Shown here: positions 24,627 to 36,703 of the stretch, one piece after another | How the letters are laid out: the number at the start of each line of letters is the position of its first letter | Numbering within the stretch: the stretch's first letter is position 1 | Origin: Elymus sibiricus | Taxonomy: Eukaryota > Streptophyta > Magnoliopsida > Poales > Poaceae | DNA: 64,000 nt | Assembly: GCA_039707655.1 (NCBI GenBank) | Contig: CM077676.1 | Coordinates: forward strand, 80,709,395 to 80,773,394 | Reading direction: 5' to 3' | Translations under genes and position numbers: made by a program | The notes under the pieces: generated by a model | Seen by the model: only the letters and a program-made list of their open reading frames with translations | Databases searched by the model: none | Told to the model about the DNA's origin: nothing

Positions 24627-26183
24627 TGATGTCTACTACACAACTTATTCTTGTAGACTCGTGTTGGGCCTCCAAGCGCAGAGTTTTGTAGGACAGTAGC
24701 AATTTTCCCTCAAGTGGATGACCTAAGGTTTATCAATCCATGGGAGGCGTAGGATGAAGATGGTATCTCTCAAACAACCCTGCATCCAAATACAAGAAAT
24801 CTCTTGTGTCCCCAACACACCCAATACAATGGTAAATTGTATAGGTGCACTAGTTCGGCGAAGAGATGGTGATACAAGTGTAGTATGGATAGTAGATGTA
24901 GGTTTTTGTAATCTGAAAAGAAAAAAACAGCAAGGTAGCAAGTGATAAAATGGAGCACAAACGGTATTGCAATGCTTAGAAACAAGGCCTAGGGTTCATA
25001 CTTTCACTAGTGCAATCTCTCAATAGTGCTAACATAATTGAATCATATAATTATCCCTCAACGTGCGACGAAGAATCACTCCAAAGTTCTTATCTAGCGG
25101 AGAACATAAGATAGAAATTGTTGTAGGGTACGAAACCACCTCAAAGTTATCTTTTCCGATCAATCTATTGAGCCATCCCTATAAGTGTCACAAACAGCCC
25201 TAGAGTTCGTACTAAAATAACACCATATGATACGCATCAACCAACTCTAATGTCACCTAGATACTCCAATGTCACCACAAGTATCCGTGAGTTGATTATA
25301 AGATATGTATCAAACAACTTCAGATTCATAATATTCAATCCAACACAAAGAACTTCAAAGAGTGCCCCAAGATTTCTACCGGAGAAAGTACGACGAAAAC
25401 GTGCATCAACCCCTATGCATAGATTATCCCAATGTCACCTCGGGAATCCGCGAGTTGAGTGCCAAAACATACATCAAGTGAATCAATATAATACCCCATT
25501 GTCACCACGGGTATTCATATGCAAGACATACATCAAGTGTTCTCAAATCCATAAAAGTATTCAATCCGATAATAGTGAAACCTCAAAGGTAAAAATTCAA
25601 TTCATCACAACAAGATAGAGAGGGAGAAACACCATATGATCCAACTATATTAACAAAGCTCGCAGTACATCAAGAACGTGCCAAATCAAGAACATGAGAG
25701 AGAGAGATCAAACACGTAGCTACTACTACATACCCTCAGCCCCGAGGGTGAACTACTCCCTCCTCGTCATGGAGACCGCCGGGGTGATGAAGATGGCCTC
25801 CGGTGATGATTCCCCCCTCCGGCAGGGTGCCGAAAAAGGGTTGCAGATGAGATCATGGAGGTACAGAGGCTTGCGGCGGCGTAGTCCAAAATCTAGGGTT
25901 ATTTCTGGGGGTTTTGGTATTTATAAGAATTTTTGGCGTTGGAATCACACGAAGAGGAGCCACAGGGGGCCCACGAGGCACCAGGGCGCGCCTGGTGGGG
26001 TGGCGCGCCCTGGTGGCTTGTGGGGCCCCTGTGGGTCTTCTGCTGCTCCCCCGAAGCTTCCTGGGTCTGTTTCCTTCCAGAAAAAATCGTCAAAAAGTTT
26101 CACTGCATTTGGACTTCATATGATATGGATTTTCTGGAAAACCAAAAACAAGCAAAAAACAGCAACTGGCACTGGGCACTAGG
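24627..26183 (-). repeat. Y 3' LTR, major part
   Basis: Matches 45228-46784 of the right LTR. It is interrupted near its plus-strand right end by A; the remaining 119 bp are at 41042-41160. Confidence 0.9.
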
Positions 26184-26972
26184 TGATGGAAATATGCCCT
26201 AGAGGCAATAATAAAGTTGTTATTATTTTATATTTCCTTGTTCATCATAAAGGTTTATTATTCATGCTAGAATTGTATTGACCGGAAACTTAAATACATG
26301 TGTGAATACATAAACAAATACCGTGTCCCTAGTGAGTCTCTACTAGACTAGCTCGTTGATCAAAGATGGTTAAGGTTTCCTAACCATAGACATGAGTTGT
26401 CATTTGATAACGGGATCACATCATTAGGAGAATGATGTGATGGACAAGACTCATCCGTTAGCTTAGCATATGATCATTCTGTTTATTGCTACTGCTTTCT
26501 TGAATGTCAAATACATGTTCCTCAGACCATGAGATCATGCAACTCCCGGATACCGGAGGAATACCTTGTGTGCTATCAAACGTCACAACGTAACTGGGTG
26601 ATCATAAAGATGCTCTACAGGTATCTCCGAAGGTGTCCGTTGAGGAAGCCCTGCGGAGATAGCATCACCATCACCGTCAACACACCGTCGTGCTGCCGGA
26701 ACTCATCCACTACCTCGCCGTCTTGCTGGATCAAGAAGTCGAGGACGTCACCGAGCTGAACGTGTGCTGAACGCGGAGGTGCCATACGTTCGGTGCTCGG
26801 TCGGTTGGATCGTGAACTTGTTCGACGACATCAACCGCGTTGTTCTAACTCTTCCGCTTATGGTCTACGAGGGTACGTAGACACACTCCCCCTCTCGTAG
26901 CTATGCATCTCCATGGATAGATCTTGCGTGTGCGTAGAAAAAAAATTGTTTTCCATGCAACGTTCCCCGACA
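26184..26972 (+). repeat. A LTR1, internally deleted
   Basis: At 789 bp it is less than half the length of full BARE/Angela-type LTRs such as B's (1.85 kb). At about 26640 the sequence jumps from GTGTCCGTTGAG to GAAGCCCTGCGG, skipping about 950 bp that LTR3 retains, including the TATA region. Confidence 0.9.
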
Positions 26973-28209
26973 GTGGCATCATGAGCCAGGTCTATGCGTA
27001 GATGATATGCACGAGTAGAACACAAAGAGTTGTGGGCGGTGATCGTCATACTGCTTACCACCAACGCCTTATTTTGATTCGGCGGTATTGTAAGATGAAG
27101 CGGCCCGGACCAACCTTACATGTCCACATACATGAGACCGGTTCCACCGACAGACATGCAACTTGTTTTGCATAAAGGTGGCTGGCGGGTGTCTGTTTCT
27201 CCTACTTTAGTTGAATCGAATTTGATTGCGGCCGGTCCTTGTGGAAGGTTAATACAGCAAACTTGATAAATCACCGTTGTGGTTTTGTGCCGTAGGTAAG
27301 AACGGTTCTTGCTAGAAGCCCGTAGCAGCCACGTAAAACTTGCAACAACAAAGTAGAGGACGTCTAACTTGTTTTTGCAGGGTATGTTGTGATGTGATAT
27401 GGTCAAGACATGATGTGATATACGTTATTGTATGAGATGATCATGTTTTGTAATTTATCGGCAACCGGCAGGAGCCTTATGGTTGTCTCTTTATTGTATG
27501 AAATGCAAGCGCCATGTAATTGCTTTACTTTATCGCTATGCGTTAGCAACAGTTGTAGAAGCAATAGTTGGCGAGACGACCACGACGCAACGATGGAGAT
27601 CAAGGTGTCGAGCCGGTGACGATGGAGATCATGACGATGCTTTGGAGATGGAGATCAAAAGCACAAGATGATGGCCATATCATGTCACATATTTTGATTG
27701 CATGTGATGTTTATCCTTTATGCATCTTATTTTGCTTAGAACGACGGTAGCATTATAAGATGATCCCTTCACTAAATTTCAAGATAAAAGTGTTCTCCCC
27801 GAGTATGCACCGTTGCTAAAGTTCGTCGTTTCGAAGCACCTCGTGATGATCGGGTGTGATTGATTCTACGTTCACATACAACGGGTTTAAGCCAGTTTTA
27901 CACAAGCAGAATACTTGGGTTAAACTTGACGAGCCTAGCATGTACAGACATGGTCTCAGAACACTAGAGACCGAAAGGTCGAACATGAGTCATATAGTAG
28001 ATATGATCAACATGGAGATGTTCACCATTGATGACTATCCCATCTCATGTGATGATCAGACATGGGCTAGTTGATTTGGATCATGTATCACTTAGTTAAC
28101 TTGAGGGATGTTAATTTAAGTGGGAGTTCATTAGTAATTTGATTAATTGAACTTAATTTATCATGAACTTAGTCTTGATGGTTTCTTTGCATATCTATGT
28201 TGTAGATAA
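26973..28209 (+). other. A primer site and untranslated leader
   Basis: Right after LTR1 comes GTGGCATCATGAGCC, a decayed tRNA-iMet-type site. The 1.2 kb leader has no credible gene. It ends in TCTATGTTGTAG, an intron-acceptor-like sequence, five bases before the gag ATG; B has the same arrangement. Confidence 0.7.
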
Positions 28210-29569
28210 ATGGCCCGTGCTACTGTTCCGTTGAATTTTAATGCGTTCCTAGAGAAAGCTAAGTTGAAAGATAATGGTAACAACTACACGGACTGGGTCC
28301 ATAACTTGAGGATTATCCTCATTGCTGCACAGAAGAATTATGTCCTTGATGCACCTCTAGGTGATGGACCTGCTGCAGGAGCTGCTGCAGATGTTGTGAA
28401 CGCCTGGCAGGCTCGATCTGATGACTACTCGATAGTTCAGTGTGCCATGCTCTACGGCTTAGAACCGGGACTGCAAAAGCGTTTTGAACGCCACGGAGCA
28501 TATGAGATGTTCCAAGAGCTGAAATTGATATTTCAAGATAATGCCCGGGTTGAGAGATATGAAGTCTCCAACAAGTTCTTTAGCTGTAAGATGGAGGAGA
28601 ATAGTTCTGTCAGTGAACACATACTCAGAATGTCTGGGTACCACAACCACTTGACTCAGCTGGGAATTGATCTTCCGGTTGAGAGTGTTATTGACAGAGT
28701 TCTTCAGTCACTGCCACCAAGCTATAAAGGCTTCGTGATGAACTATAATATGCAAGGGATGGAGAAGACAATTCCCGAGCTCTTCGCGATGCTGAAATCA
28801 GCGGAGGTAGAAATCAAGAAGGAGCATCAAGTGTTGATGGTTAACAAAACCACTAGTTTCAAGAAAAAGGGCAAGGGAAAGAAGGGGAACTTCAAGAAGA
28901 ACGGCAAGCAAGTTGCCGCTCCCACGAAGAAACCCAAAGCTGGACCCAGGCCTGAAACAGAGTGCTTCTACTGCAAAGGGACTGGTCACTGGAAGCGGAA
29001 CTGCCCCAAGTATTTGGCGGATAAGAAGGATGGCAAAGTGAGTAAAGGTATATTTGATATACATGTTATTGATGTGTTCCTCACTAATGCTCGCAGTAGC
29101 GCCTGGGTATTTGATACTGGTTCGGTTGCTCATATTTGTAACTCGAAACAGGAGCTACGGAATAAGCGAAGATTGGCTAAGGACGAGGTGACGATGCGCG
29201 TCGGGAATGGTTCCGAGGTTGATGTGATCGCCGTTGGCACGCTACCTCTACATCTACCTTCGGGATTAGTTTTAGACCTCAATAATTGTTATTTGGTGCC
29301 AGCGTTGAGCATGAACATTATATCTGGATCTTGTTTATTGCGAGACGGTTATTCATTTAAGTCAGAGAATAATGGTTGTTCTATTTATATGAGTAACATC
29401 TTTTATGGTCACGCACCTTTTGTGAATGGTCTATTCTTGTTGAATCTCGATCGTACTGATACACATATTCATAATATTGATGCCAAAAGATGCAAAGTTG
29501 ATAATGATAGTGCAACATACTTGTGGCACTGCCGTTTAGGTCATATTGGTGTAAAGCGCATGAAGAAAC
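28210..29569 (+). pseudogene. gag-pol: A gag-protease-integrase N-terminal fragment (Copia), cut by B
   Basis: The intact frame starts MARATVPLNFNAFLEKAKL. Residues 1-210 are Copia-type Gag, followed by a Lys-rich linker and an intact CCHC zinc knuckle at about 252-265 (CFYCKGTGHWKRNC). The protease active site is DTG at about 302-304, and the frame enters the integrase HHCC region (LWHCRLGHIGVKRM), where it is cut at 29569 by the start of B's LTR. An artificial tail of about 21 residues is read from B before a stop at 29632. The remaining integrase, reverse transcriptase and RNase H of A are not in the window. It is very similar to B's gag. Confidence 0.9.
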
Positions 29570-31415
29570 TGTTGGGGAACGTTGCATGGGAAACAAAAAA
29601 AATCCTACGCACACACAAGATCTATCCATGGTGATGAGCATCTACGAGAGGGAGAGTGAATCTACATACCCTTGTAGATCGCTAAGCGGAAGCATTAAGA
29701 AACGCGGTTGATGTAGTCGAACGTCTCCGCGATCCAAATCGCAAGTCGTCCCTCGATCCGATCACGAACTAGTGCCGAACGGACGGCACCTCCGCGTTCA
29801 ACACACGTACGGCTTGATGACGCCTTCACCTCCTCGATCCAGCGAGCGATGGTGAAGTAGTAGATGAGTTCCGGCAGCACGACGGCGTGGTGATGGTGGT
29901 GAGGAACAATCTCTGCAGGGCTTCGCCAAGCACTACGGAGATTATGACGGGAGAACTAGAGGGTTAGGGTTGCCGACACACGGCTTGGGAAATCTTGATG
30001 TATCCCGTGTGCTAGCCCTGCCCCTCTATTTATATGTTGAGCCTTGGGGTCTAAACTTGGAGTAAAAGCCTCCTCCAGGTCGGTTTTGCCCGCACAAGGT
30101 CGGTTTGGCCCGCAGGGAAAGAGTCCAACTCGGATCCCTGCAGTACCGCGCACAAGCGGTAGTACCGCTTCACACAAGCGGTAGTACCGCTTATGCGGTA
30201 GTACCGCTTCACACAAGCGGTAGTACCGCTTACGCGGTAGTACTGCCTTACCAGCGGTAGTACCGCTTAAGGCAGCAGCAAAACTTCCTTTTGCACTTTC
30301 CAATACCTCGTGGGCTTTACCCCTTTGGCTCATATAAAGTGTTGCTGCACCCGAACACTTCGGTAAACATCTGGAACCCCTTCCGGTGAATTCCAGAACC
30401 CTTCCGGAGATCAAAACACTATTATCACATATATCAATCTTTACCTCCGGACACTTCCGGAGATCCTCGTCATGTCCGGGATCTTATCCGGGATTCCGAA
30501 CAACCTTCGGTCACCAACAAAATAACTCAACTATACTAATCGTCACCAAACGTTAAGTGTGTAGACCCTGCGGGTTCGAGAACTATGTAGACATGACCGA
30601 GACACCTCTACGGTCAATAACCAATAGCGGGACCTGGATGCCCATATTGGCTCCTACATATACTACGAAGATCTTTATCGGTCGAACCTCTATGTCAAGG
30701 ATTCAGTTAATCCCGTATACTGTTCCCTTTGTTCTTCGGTATGTTACTTGCCCGAGATTCGATCGTCGGTATCTCTATACCTAGTTCAATCTCGTTACCG
30801 GCAAGTCTCTTTACTCGTTCCGTAATACAAGATCTCATGGCTAACACTTTTAGTCACATTGCTTGCAAGGCTCATTGTGATGTTGTATTACCGAGTGGGC
30901 CCTGAGATACCTCTCCGTCACACGGAGTAACAAATCCCAGTCTTGATCCATGCCAACCCAACAGACACCCTCGGAGATACCTGTAGAGCACCTTTATAGT
31001 CACCCAGTTACGTTGCGACGTTTGATACACACAAGGTACTCCTCCGATGTCAGGGAGTTGCATGATCTCATGGTCATAGGAACAGATACTTGACATGCAG
31101 AAAACAATAGCAATAAACTGACACGATCATATGCTATGTTCGTAGTTTGGGTCTTGTCCATCACATCATTCTCCTAATGATGTGATCCCGTTATCAAATG
31201 ACATCTCATGTCCATGGCTAGGAAACCTTCACCATCTTTTGATCAACAAGCTAGTCAACTAGAGGCTTACTAGGGACACAGTGTTGTCTATGTACCCACA
31301 CATGTATTTGAGTTTCCAATCAATACAATTATAGCATGGATAATAAACGATTATCATGAACAAGGAAATATAATAATAACCAATTTATTATTGCCTCTAG
31401 GGCATATTTCCAACA
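29570..31415 (-). repeat. B 3' LTR (complete)
   Basis: 1,846 bp, starting TGTTGGGGAACG on the plus strand. On the minus strand it contains a TATA-like ATATAAATAG near 30028-30037. It carries six copies of a 15-bp palindrome at 30154-30268. Confidence 0.92.
30154..30268. repeat. Palindrome array in B 3' LTR (6 units)
   Basis: The core AGCGGTAGTACCGCT reads almost the same on both strands. Six units, some degenerate (GCGGTAGTACTGCC), are separated by short spacers such as TCACACA. The array lies upstream of the TATA box in B's transcription direction, so it could act as a promoter-proximal protein-binding array or form cruciform/hairpin structures; both are inference. Confidence 0.8.
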
Positions 31416-31432
31416 GTCTCCCACTTGCACTA
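31416..31432 (-). other. B polypurine tract
   Basis: On the minus strand GTGCAAGTGGGAGAC directly precedes the 3' LTR start (TGTTGGAAATATG), the expected place for plus-strand priming. Confidence 0.8.
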
Positions 31433-31465
31433 GAGTCAATAATCTAGTTCACATCACTATGTGAT

Positions 31466-34400
31466 TTACATTGTAATGAATCGAACACCCATGCAGTTCT
31501 GGTGTTGTTCATGTTTAGCCCTTGGAAGAGGTTTAGTCATCGGATCTGCAATATTCATATCCGTGTGTACTTTGCAAATATTTATGTCGTCCTCCTTGAT
31601 GTAATCGCGGATGGAATTGAAACGTCGCTTTATGTGTCTGGTCCTCTTGTGAAATCTTGGTTCCTTGGCTAGAGCAATGGCACCAGTATTATCACAAAAC
31701 AGAGTCATTGGGTTAAGCGCACTAGGCACTACTCCAAGATCTCTCATGAACTCCTTCATCCAGACACCTTCCTTCGCCGCCTCCGAGGCAGCTATGTACT
31801 CCGCTTCGCATGTAGAATCAGCTACCACGCTTTGCTTGGAACTGCACCAGCTAACCGCACCCCCATTAAGAATAAATACGTATCCGGTTTGTGACTTAGA
31901 GTCATCCGGATCAGTGTCAAAGCTTGCATCGACGTAACCCTTTACGATGAGCTCTTGATCACCTCCATAAACGAGAAACATGTCCTTAGTCGTTTTCAGG
32001 TACTTCAGGATATTCTTGACCGCCGTCCAGTGTTCCATTCCTGGATCACTTTGAAACCTTCCGACCATACTTATGGCAAGGCTGACATCGGGTCTTGTGC
32101 ACAGCATTGCATACATGATAGAGCCTATGGCTGAAGCATAGGGGATGACACTCATCTTTTCTCTATCTTCTGCAGTCACTGGGCATTGAGTCTTACTCAA
32201 CTTCACACCTTGCAATACAGGCAAGAACCCCTTCTTGGACTGATCCATTTTGAACTTCTTCAAAACTTTGTCAAGGTATGTGCTTTGTGAAAGTCCTATT
32301 AAGCGGCTCGATCTATCTCTATAGATCTTGATGCCTAATATGAAAGCAGCTTCTCCTAGGTCCTTCATTGAAAAACTCTTGTTCAAATATTCCTTCACGC
32401 CTTCCAACATTTCTATATTGTTTCCAATCAGCAATATGTCATCCACATATAATATTAGAAACGCTATAGAGCTCCCACTCACTTTCTTGTACATACAAGC
32501 TTCTCCGTAAACTTGTATAAACTCGAACGCTTTGATCACCTCATCAAAGCGAAGATTCCAACTCCGAGATGCTTGCACCAGTCCATAAATGGATCGCTGG
32601 AGTTTGCAAACTTTGTCAGCATTCTCTGGATCGACAAAACCTTCTGGTTGCATCATATACAACTCTTCCTTAAGGAAACCGTTAAGGAACGCTGTTTTGA
32701 CATCCATCTGCCAAATTTCATAATTGAAAAAGGCAGCTATTGCTAACATGATTCTGACGGACTTAAGCATCGCTACGGGTGAGAAGGTCTCATCGTAGTC
32801 AACTCCTTGAACTTGTGAAAAACCCTTTGCCACAAGTCGAGCTTTATAGACGGTGACATTACCGTCTGCGTCCTTCTTCCTCTTAAAGATCCATTTGTTC
32901 TGAATGGCCTTACGCCCTTCAGGTAATACTTCCAAAGTCCATACTTTGTTTTCATACATGGATCCCATCTCAGATTTCATGGCCTCTAACCACTTCTCGG
33001 AATCCGGGCCCATCATCGCTTCTCCATAGCTCGTAGGTTCATCGTTGTCTAACAACATGACCTCTAAGACAGGGTTGCCGTACCACTCAGGAGCAGTACG
33101 CGTCCTTGTCGACCTACGAGGTTCGATAGCAACTTGATCCAAAGCTTCATGATCATCATCATTAACTTCCTCATCAGCTGTTGTAGGCTCTACAGAAACA
33201 TCTTTCTGCGCTGCGCTACTTTCAGGTTGAAGTAAAGGTTCAACAACCTCATCAAGTTCTATCTTCCTCCCACTCAATTCTTTCGAGAGAAACTCTTTCT
33301 CAAGAAATGTTCCGTTTTTAGCGACAAACACTTTGCCTTCGGATCTGAAGTAGAAGGTATACCCAACTGTCTCTTTTGGGTATACTATGAAGACGCATTT
33401 CTCCGCTTTGGGTTCCAGCTTTTCAGGCTGAAGCTTTTTGACATAAGCATCACATCCCCAAACTTTAAGAAACGACAGCTTTGGCTTCTTGCCAAACCAA
33501 AGTTCATATGGCGTCGTCTCAACGGATTTCGATGGTGCCCTATTTAAAGTGAATGCAGCTGTCTCTAATGTATAACCCCAAAACGATAGTGGCAAATCGG
33601 CAAGAAACATCATAGATCGCACCATATCCAATAAGGTTCGATTACGACGTTCGGACACACCATTACACTGTGGTGTTCCAGGCGGTGTCAGTTGTGAAAC
33701 AATTCCACGTTGTCTTAAGTGACTGCCAAACTCATAACTCAGATATTCTCCTCCTCGATCAGATCGTAGGAATTTAATCTTCTTGTTACGATGATTCTCA
33801 ACTTCACTCTGAAATTGTTTGAACTTTTCAAATGTTTCAGACTTGTGTTTCATTAAGTAAATATACCCATATCTACTTAAGTCATCAGTGAAGGTGAGAA
33901 AGTAACGATAACCACCGCGCGCCTCAATACTCATCGGACCGCACACATCAGTATGTATGATTTCCAATAAGTTACTTGCCCGTTCCATTGTACCAGAGAA
34001 CGGCGTTTTAGTCATCTTGCCCATGAGGCATGGCTCACATGTGTCAAGTGATTCAAAATCAAGTGACTCCAAAAGTCCATCAGCATGGAGCTTCCTCATG
34101 CGTTTTACGCCAATATGACCTAAACGGCAGTGCCACAAGAAAGTGGTATTATCATTATCAATTCTACATCTTTTGGCATCAATGTTATGAACATGTGTAT
34201 CATTACTATCGAGATTCAATAAGAATAAACCCCTCACATTGGGTTCATGACCATAAAAGATATTACTCATATAAATAGAACAACCATTATTCTCTGATTT
34301 AAATGAGTAACCGTCTCGCAATAAACAAGATCCAGATATAATGTTCATGCTTAACGCAGGCACCAAATAACATTTATTCAGGTTCATCACTAATCCCGAT

Positions 34401-35449
34401 GGTAATCGAAGAGCGAGCGTGCCGACGGCGATCACATCAACCTTGGAACCATTTCCCACGCGCATCGTCACTTCGTCCTTTGCCAGCCTCCGTCTATTCC
34501 GCAGTTCCTGTTTTGAGTTGCAAATATGAGCAACCGCACCGGTATCAAATACCCAGGCACTACAACGAGAGTTGGTAAGGTACACATCAATAACATGTAT
34601 ATCATATATACCTTGTTTGTTGTTGGCCGCCTTCTTGTCAGCCAAATAGTTGGGGCAGTTCCGCTTCTAGTGTCCAGTTCCCTTGCAATGAAAACACACA
34701 GTTTCTGGTTTGGGTCCAGCCTTGGGTTTCTTCACTAGAGGAGCAACTGCTTTGCCACTCTTCTTGGAGTTACCCTTCTTACCCTTGCCATTTTTCTTGA
34801 AACTAGTGGTTTTATTGACCATCAACACTTGATGCTCCTTCTGAATTTCAGACTCAGCGGCTTTCGGCATCGCAAACAGCTCGGCGACTGACTTGTTCAT
34901 CCCGTGCATGTTATATTTCAACACGAAGCTCTTGTAGCTAGGTGGCAATGATTGAAGAACTCTGTCAGTGATAGCCTCTGGCGGAAGGGGCATCCCCAAT
35001 TCAGCCAGACGGGTGGAGTACCCAGACATTCTGAGCACGTGATCACTGATAGACCCGTTCTCCTCCATCTTGCAAGCATAGAACTTATCGGAGATCTCAT
35101 ATCTCTCGATCCGGGCATTCTTCTGAAAGATAAACTTCAACTCCTGGAACATCTCATATGCTCCATGACGTTCAAAACGTCTTTGAAGTCCCGATTCTAA
35201 GCCATACAATATTGCACATTGAACTATTGAGTAATCTTCAGAACGAGCCTGCCAGGCGTTCACAACGTCTAGAGACTCAACTGGAGCGGGTGGATCACCA
35301 AGCGGTGCATCAAGGACATAAGCCTTCTGGGAAGCCGAAAGGATAATCCTTAGATTACGGGCCCAGTCCACAAAGTTACTTCCATCATCTTTCAACTTAG
35401 CTTTCTCTAGGAACGCATTAAAATTCAGGGGTGCTACTGCGCGAGCCAT
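31466..35449 (-). pseudogene. gag-pol: B gag-pol polyprotein (Copia), one nonsense codon in the zinc knuckle
   Basis: The frame runs 1,327 codons from ATG at 35449 to TAA at 31466, with one internal TAG (34669-34667, codon 261) where A's copy has Trp in the CCHC knuckle. Upstream are Gag and the first half of the knuckle (CFHCKGTGH); downstream the same frame continues (KRNC) with no shift. Domains in order: protease (VFDTGAVAH); integrase with HHCC zinc site and catalytic D, D and E (HTDVCGP, FLRSDRGGEY, NGVSERRN); reverse transcriptase with YVDD; RNase H up to a tail containing HTDMNIADPMTKPLP. PR-INT-RT-RH order is diagnostic of Copia. It is unlikely to be autonomous because the stop removes pol and half of the knuckle, and the 5' LTR is truncated. 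Confidence 0.93.
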
Positions 35450-36703
35450 GATCTACAACATAAATATAGCAAAGACAACTTAGACTATTGTTCTAGATAA
35501 TGAGTTTAGTTAATCATATTACTTAAAAACTCCCACTCAAATAGACATCCCTCCGGTCATTCGAGTGTAACATGATCCAAATCCACCAACTCAAGTTCGA
35601 TCATCACGTGAGTTGAGGTGGTTTCAATGGTGAACATCTTTATGTTGATCATATCTACTCTATGACTCATGTTCGACCTTTCGGTCTCTTGTGTTCCGAG
35701 GCCATGTCTGTACATGCTAGGCTCGTCAAGTTTAACCCGAGTGTTCCGCACGTGCAACATGGCTTACACCCGTTGTATGTGAACGTAGAGTCTATCACAC
35801 CCGATCATCACGGCGTGTCTCGAAACGACGAACTTTCGCAACGGTGCACACTCGGGGAGAACACAATTTTATCTTGAAATTTAAGTGAGGGATCACCTTA
35901 TAATGCTACCATCGTCCTAAGCAAAATAAGATGCATAAAAGGATTAACATCACATGCAAATCATAAGTGACATGATATGGCCATGAACTTGTGCTTTTGA
36001 TCTCCATCTCCAAAGCACCGGCATGATCTCCATCGTCACCGGCATGACACCATGATCTCCATCATCTTGATCTCCATCAACGTGTCGCCATGAGGTTGTC
36101 GTGCCGACTGTTGCTTCCACGACTATTGCTAACTCATAGCGATAAAGTAAAGCAAAACGGCGAAAATAATTAAAGACAACTCTATGGCTCCTGCCAGTTG
36201 CCGTACTCATCGACATGCAAGTCGTGATATTCTATACAACACATGATCATCTCATACATCACATATATCTTATCATGTACTTGGCCATATCACATCACAA
36301 CATACCCTGCAAAAACAAGTTAGACGTCCTCTAATTGTTGTTGCAAGTTTTACATGGCTGCTACGGGTTTGCAAGAACCATTCTTATCTACGCAAAACCA
36401 CAACGTGGTGTAGTGATTGCTTTTTGATCTTCTAAAAGAACCCTCTTCATTGAAATCGATTCAACTAAAGTGAGAGAGACAGACACCCGCTAGCCATCTT
36501 TATGCAACGAAGTTACATGTCAGTTGAAGGAACCGGTCTCTCGTAAGCGTACGAGTAATGTTGGTCCGGGCCGCTTCATCTCACAATACAGCCGAATCAA
36601 ATATCAACTAGTAACGGCAAGCAATATGTATACACCCACGCCCACAACTCGTTTGTGTTCTACTCGAGATCTCATCTACGCATAGACCTAGCTCAGATGC
36701 CAC
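35450..36703 (-). other. B leader and primer site
   Basis: Read on the minus strand: the 5' LTR end, then GTGGCATCTGAGC (a tRNA-iMet-type site with changes, 36691-36703), then a 1.25 kb leader without a credible gene. It ends in TTTATGTTGTAG just before the gag ATG, as in A. Confidence 0.7.

Noticed and set aside
25694..26202. ORF of 162 residues, similar to one at 46448-46783
   Set aside because: Both are within Y's LTRs; frames differ between copies and read through the LTR in the antisense direction.
30154..30268. CRISPR-like array because of regularly spaced short repeats
   Set aside because: The genome is a plant, units are palindromes with very short similar spacers, and the array lies in a Copia LTR.
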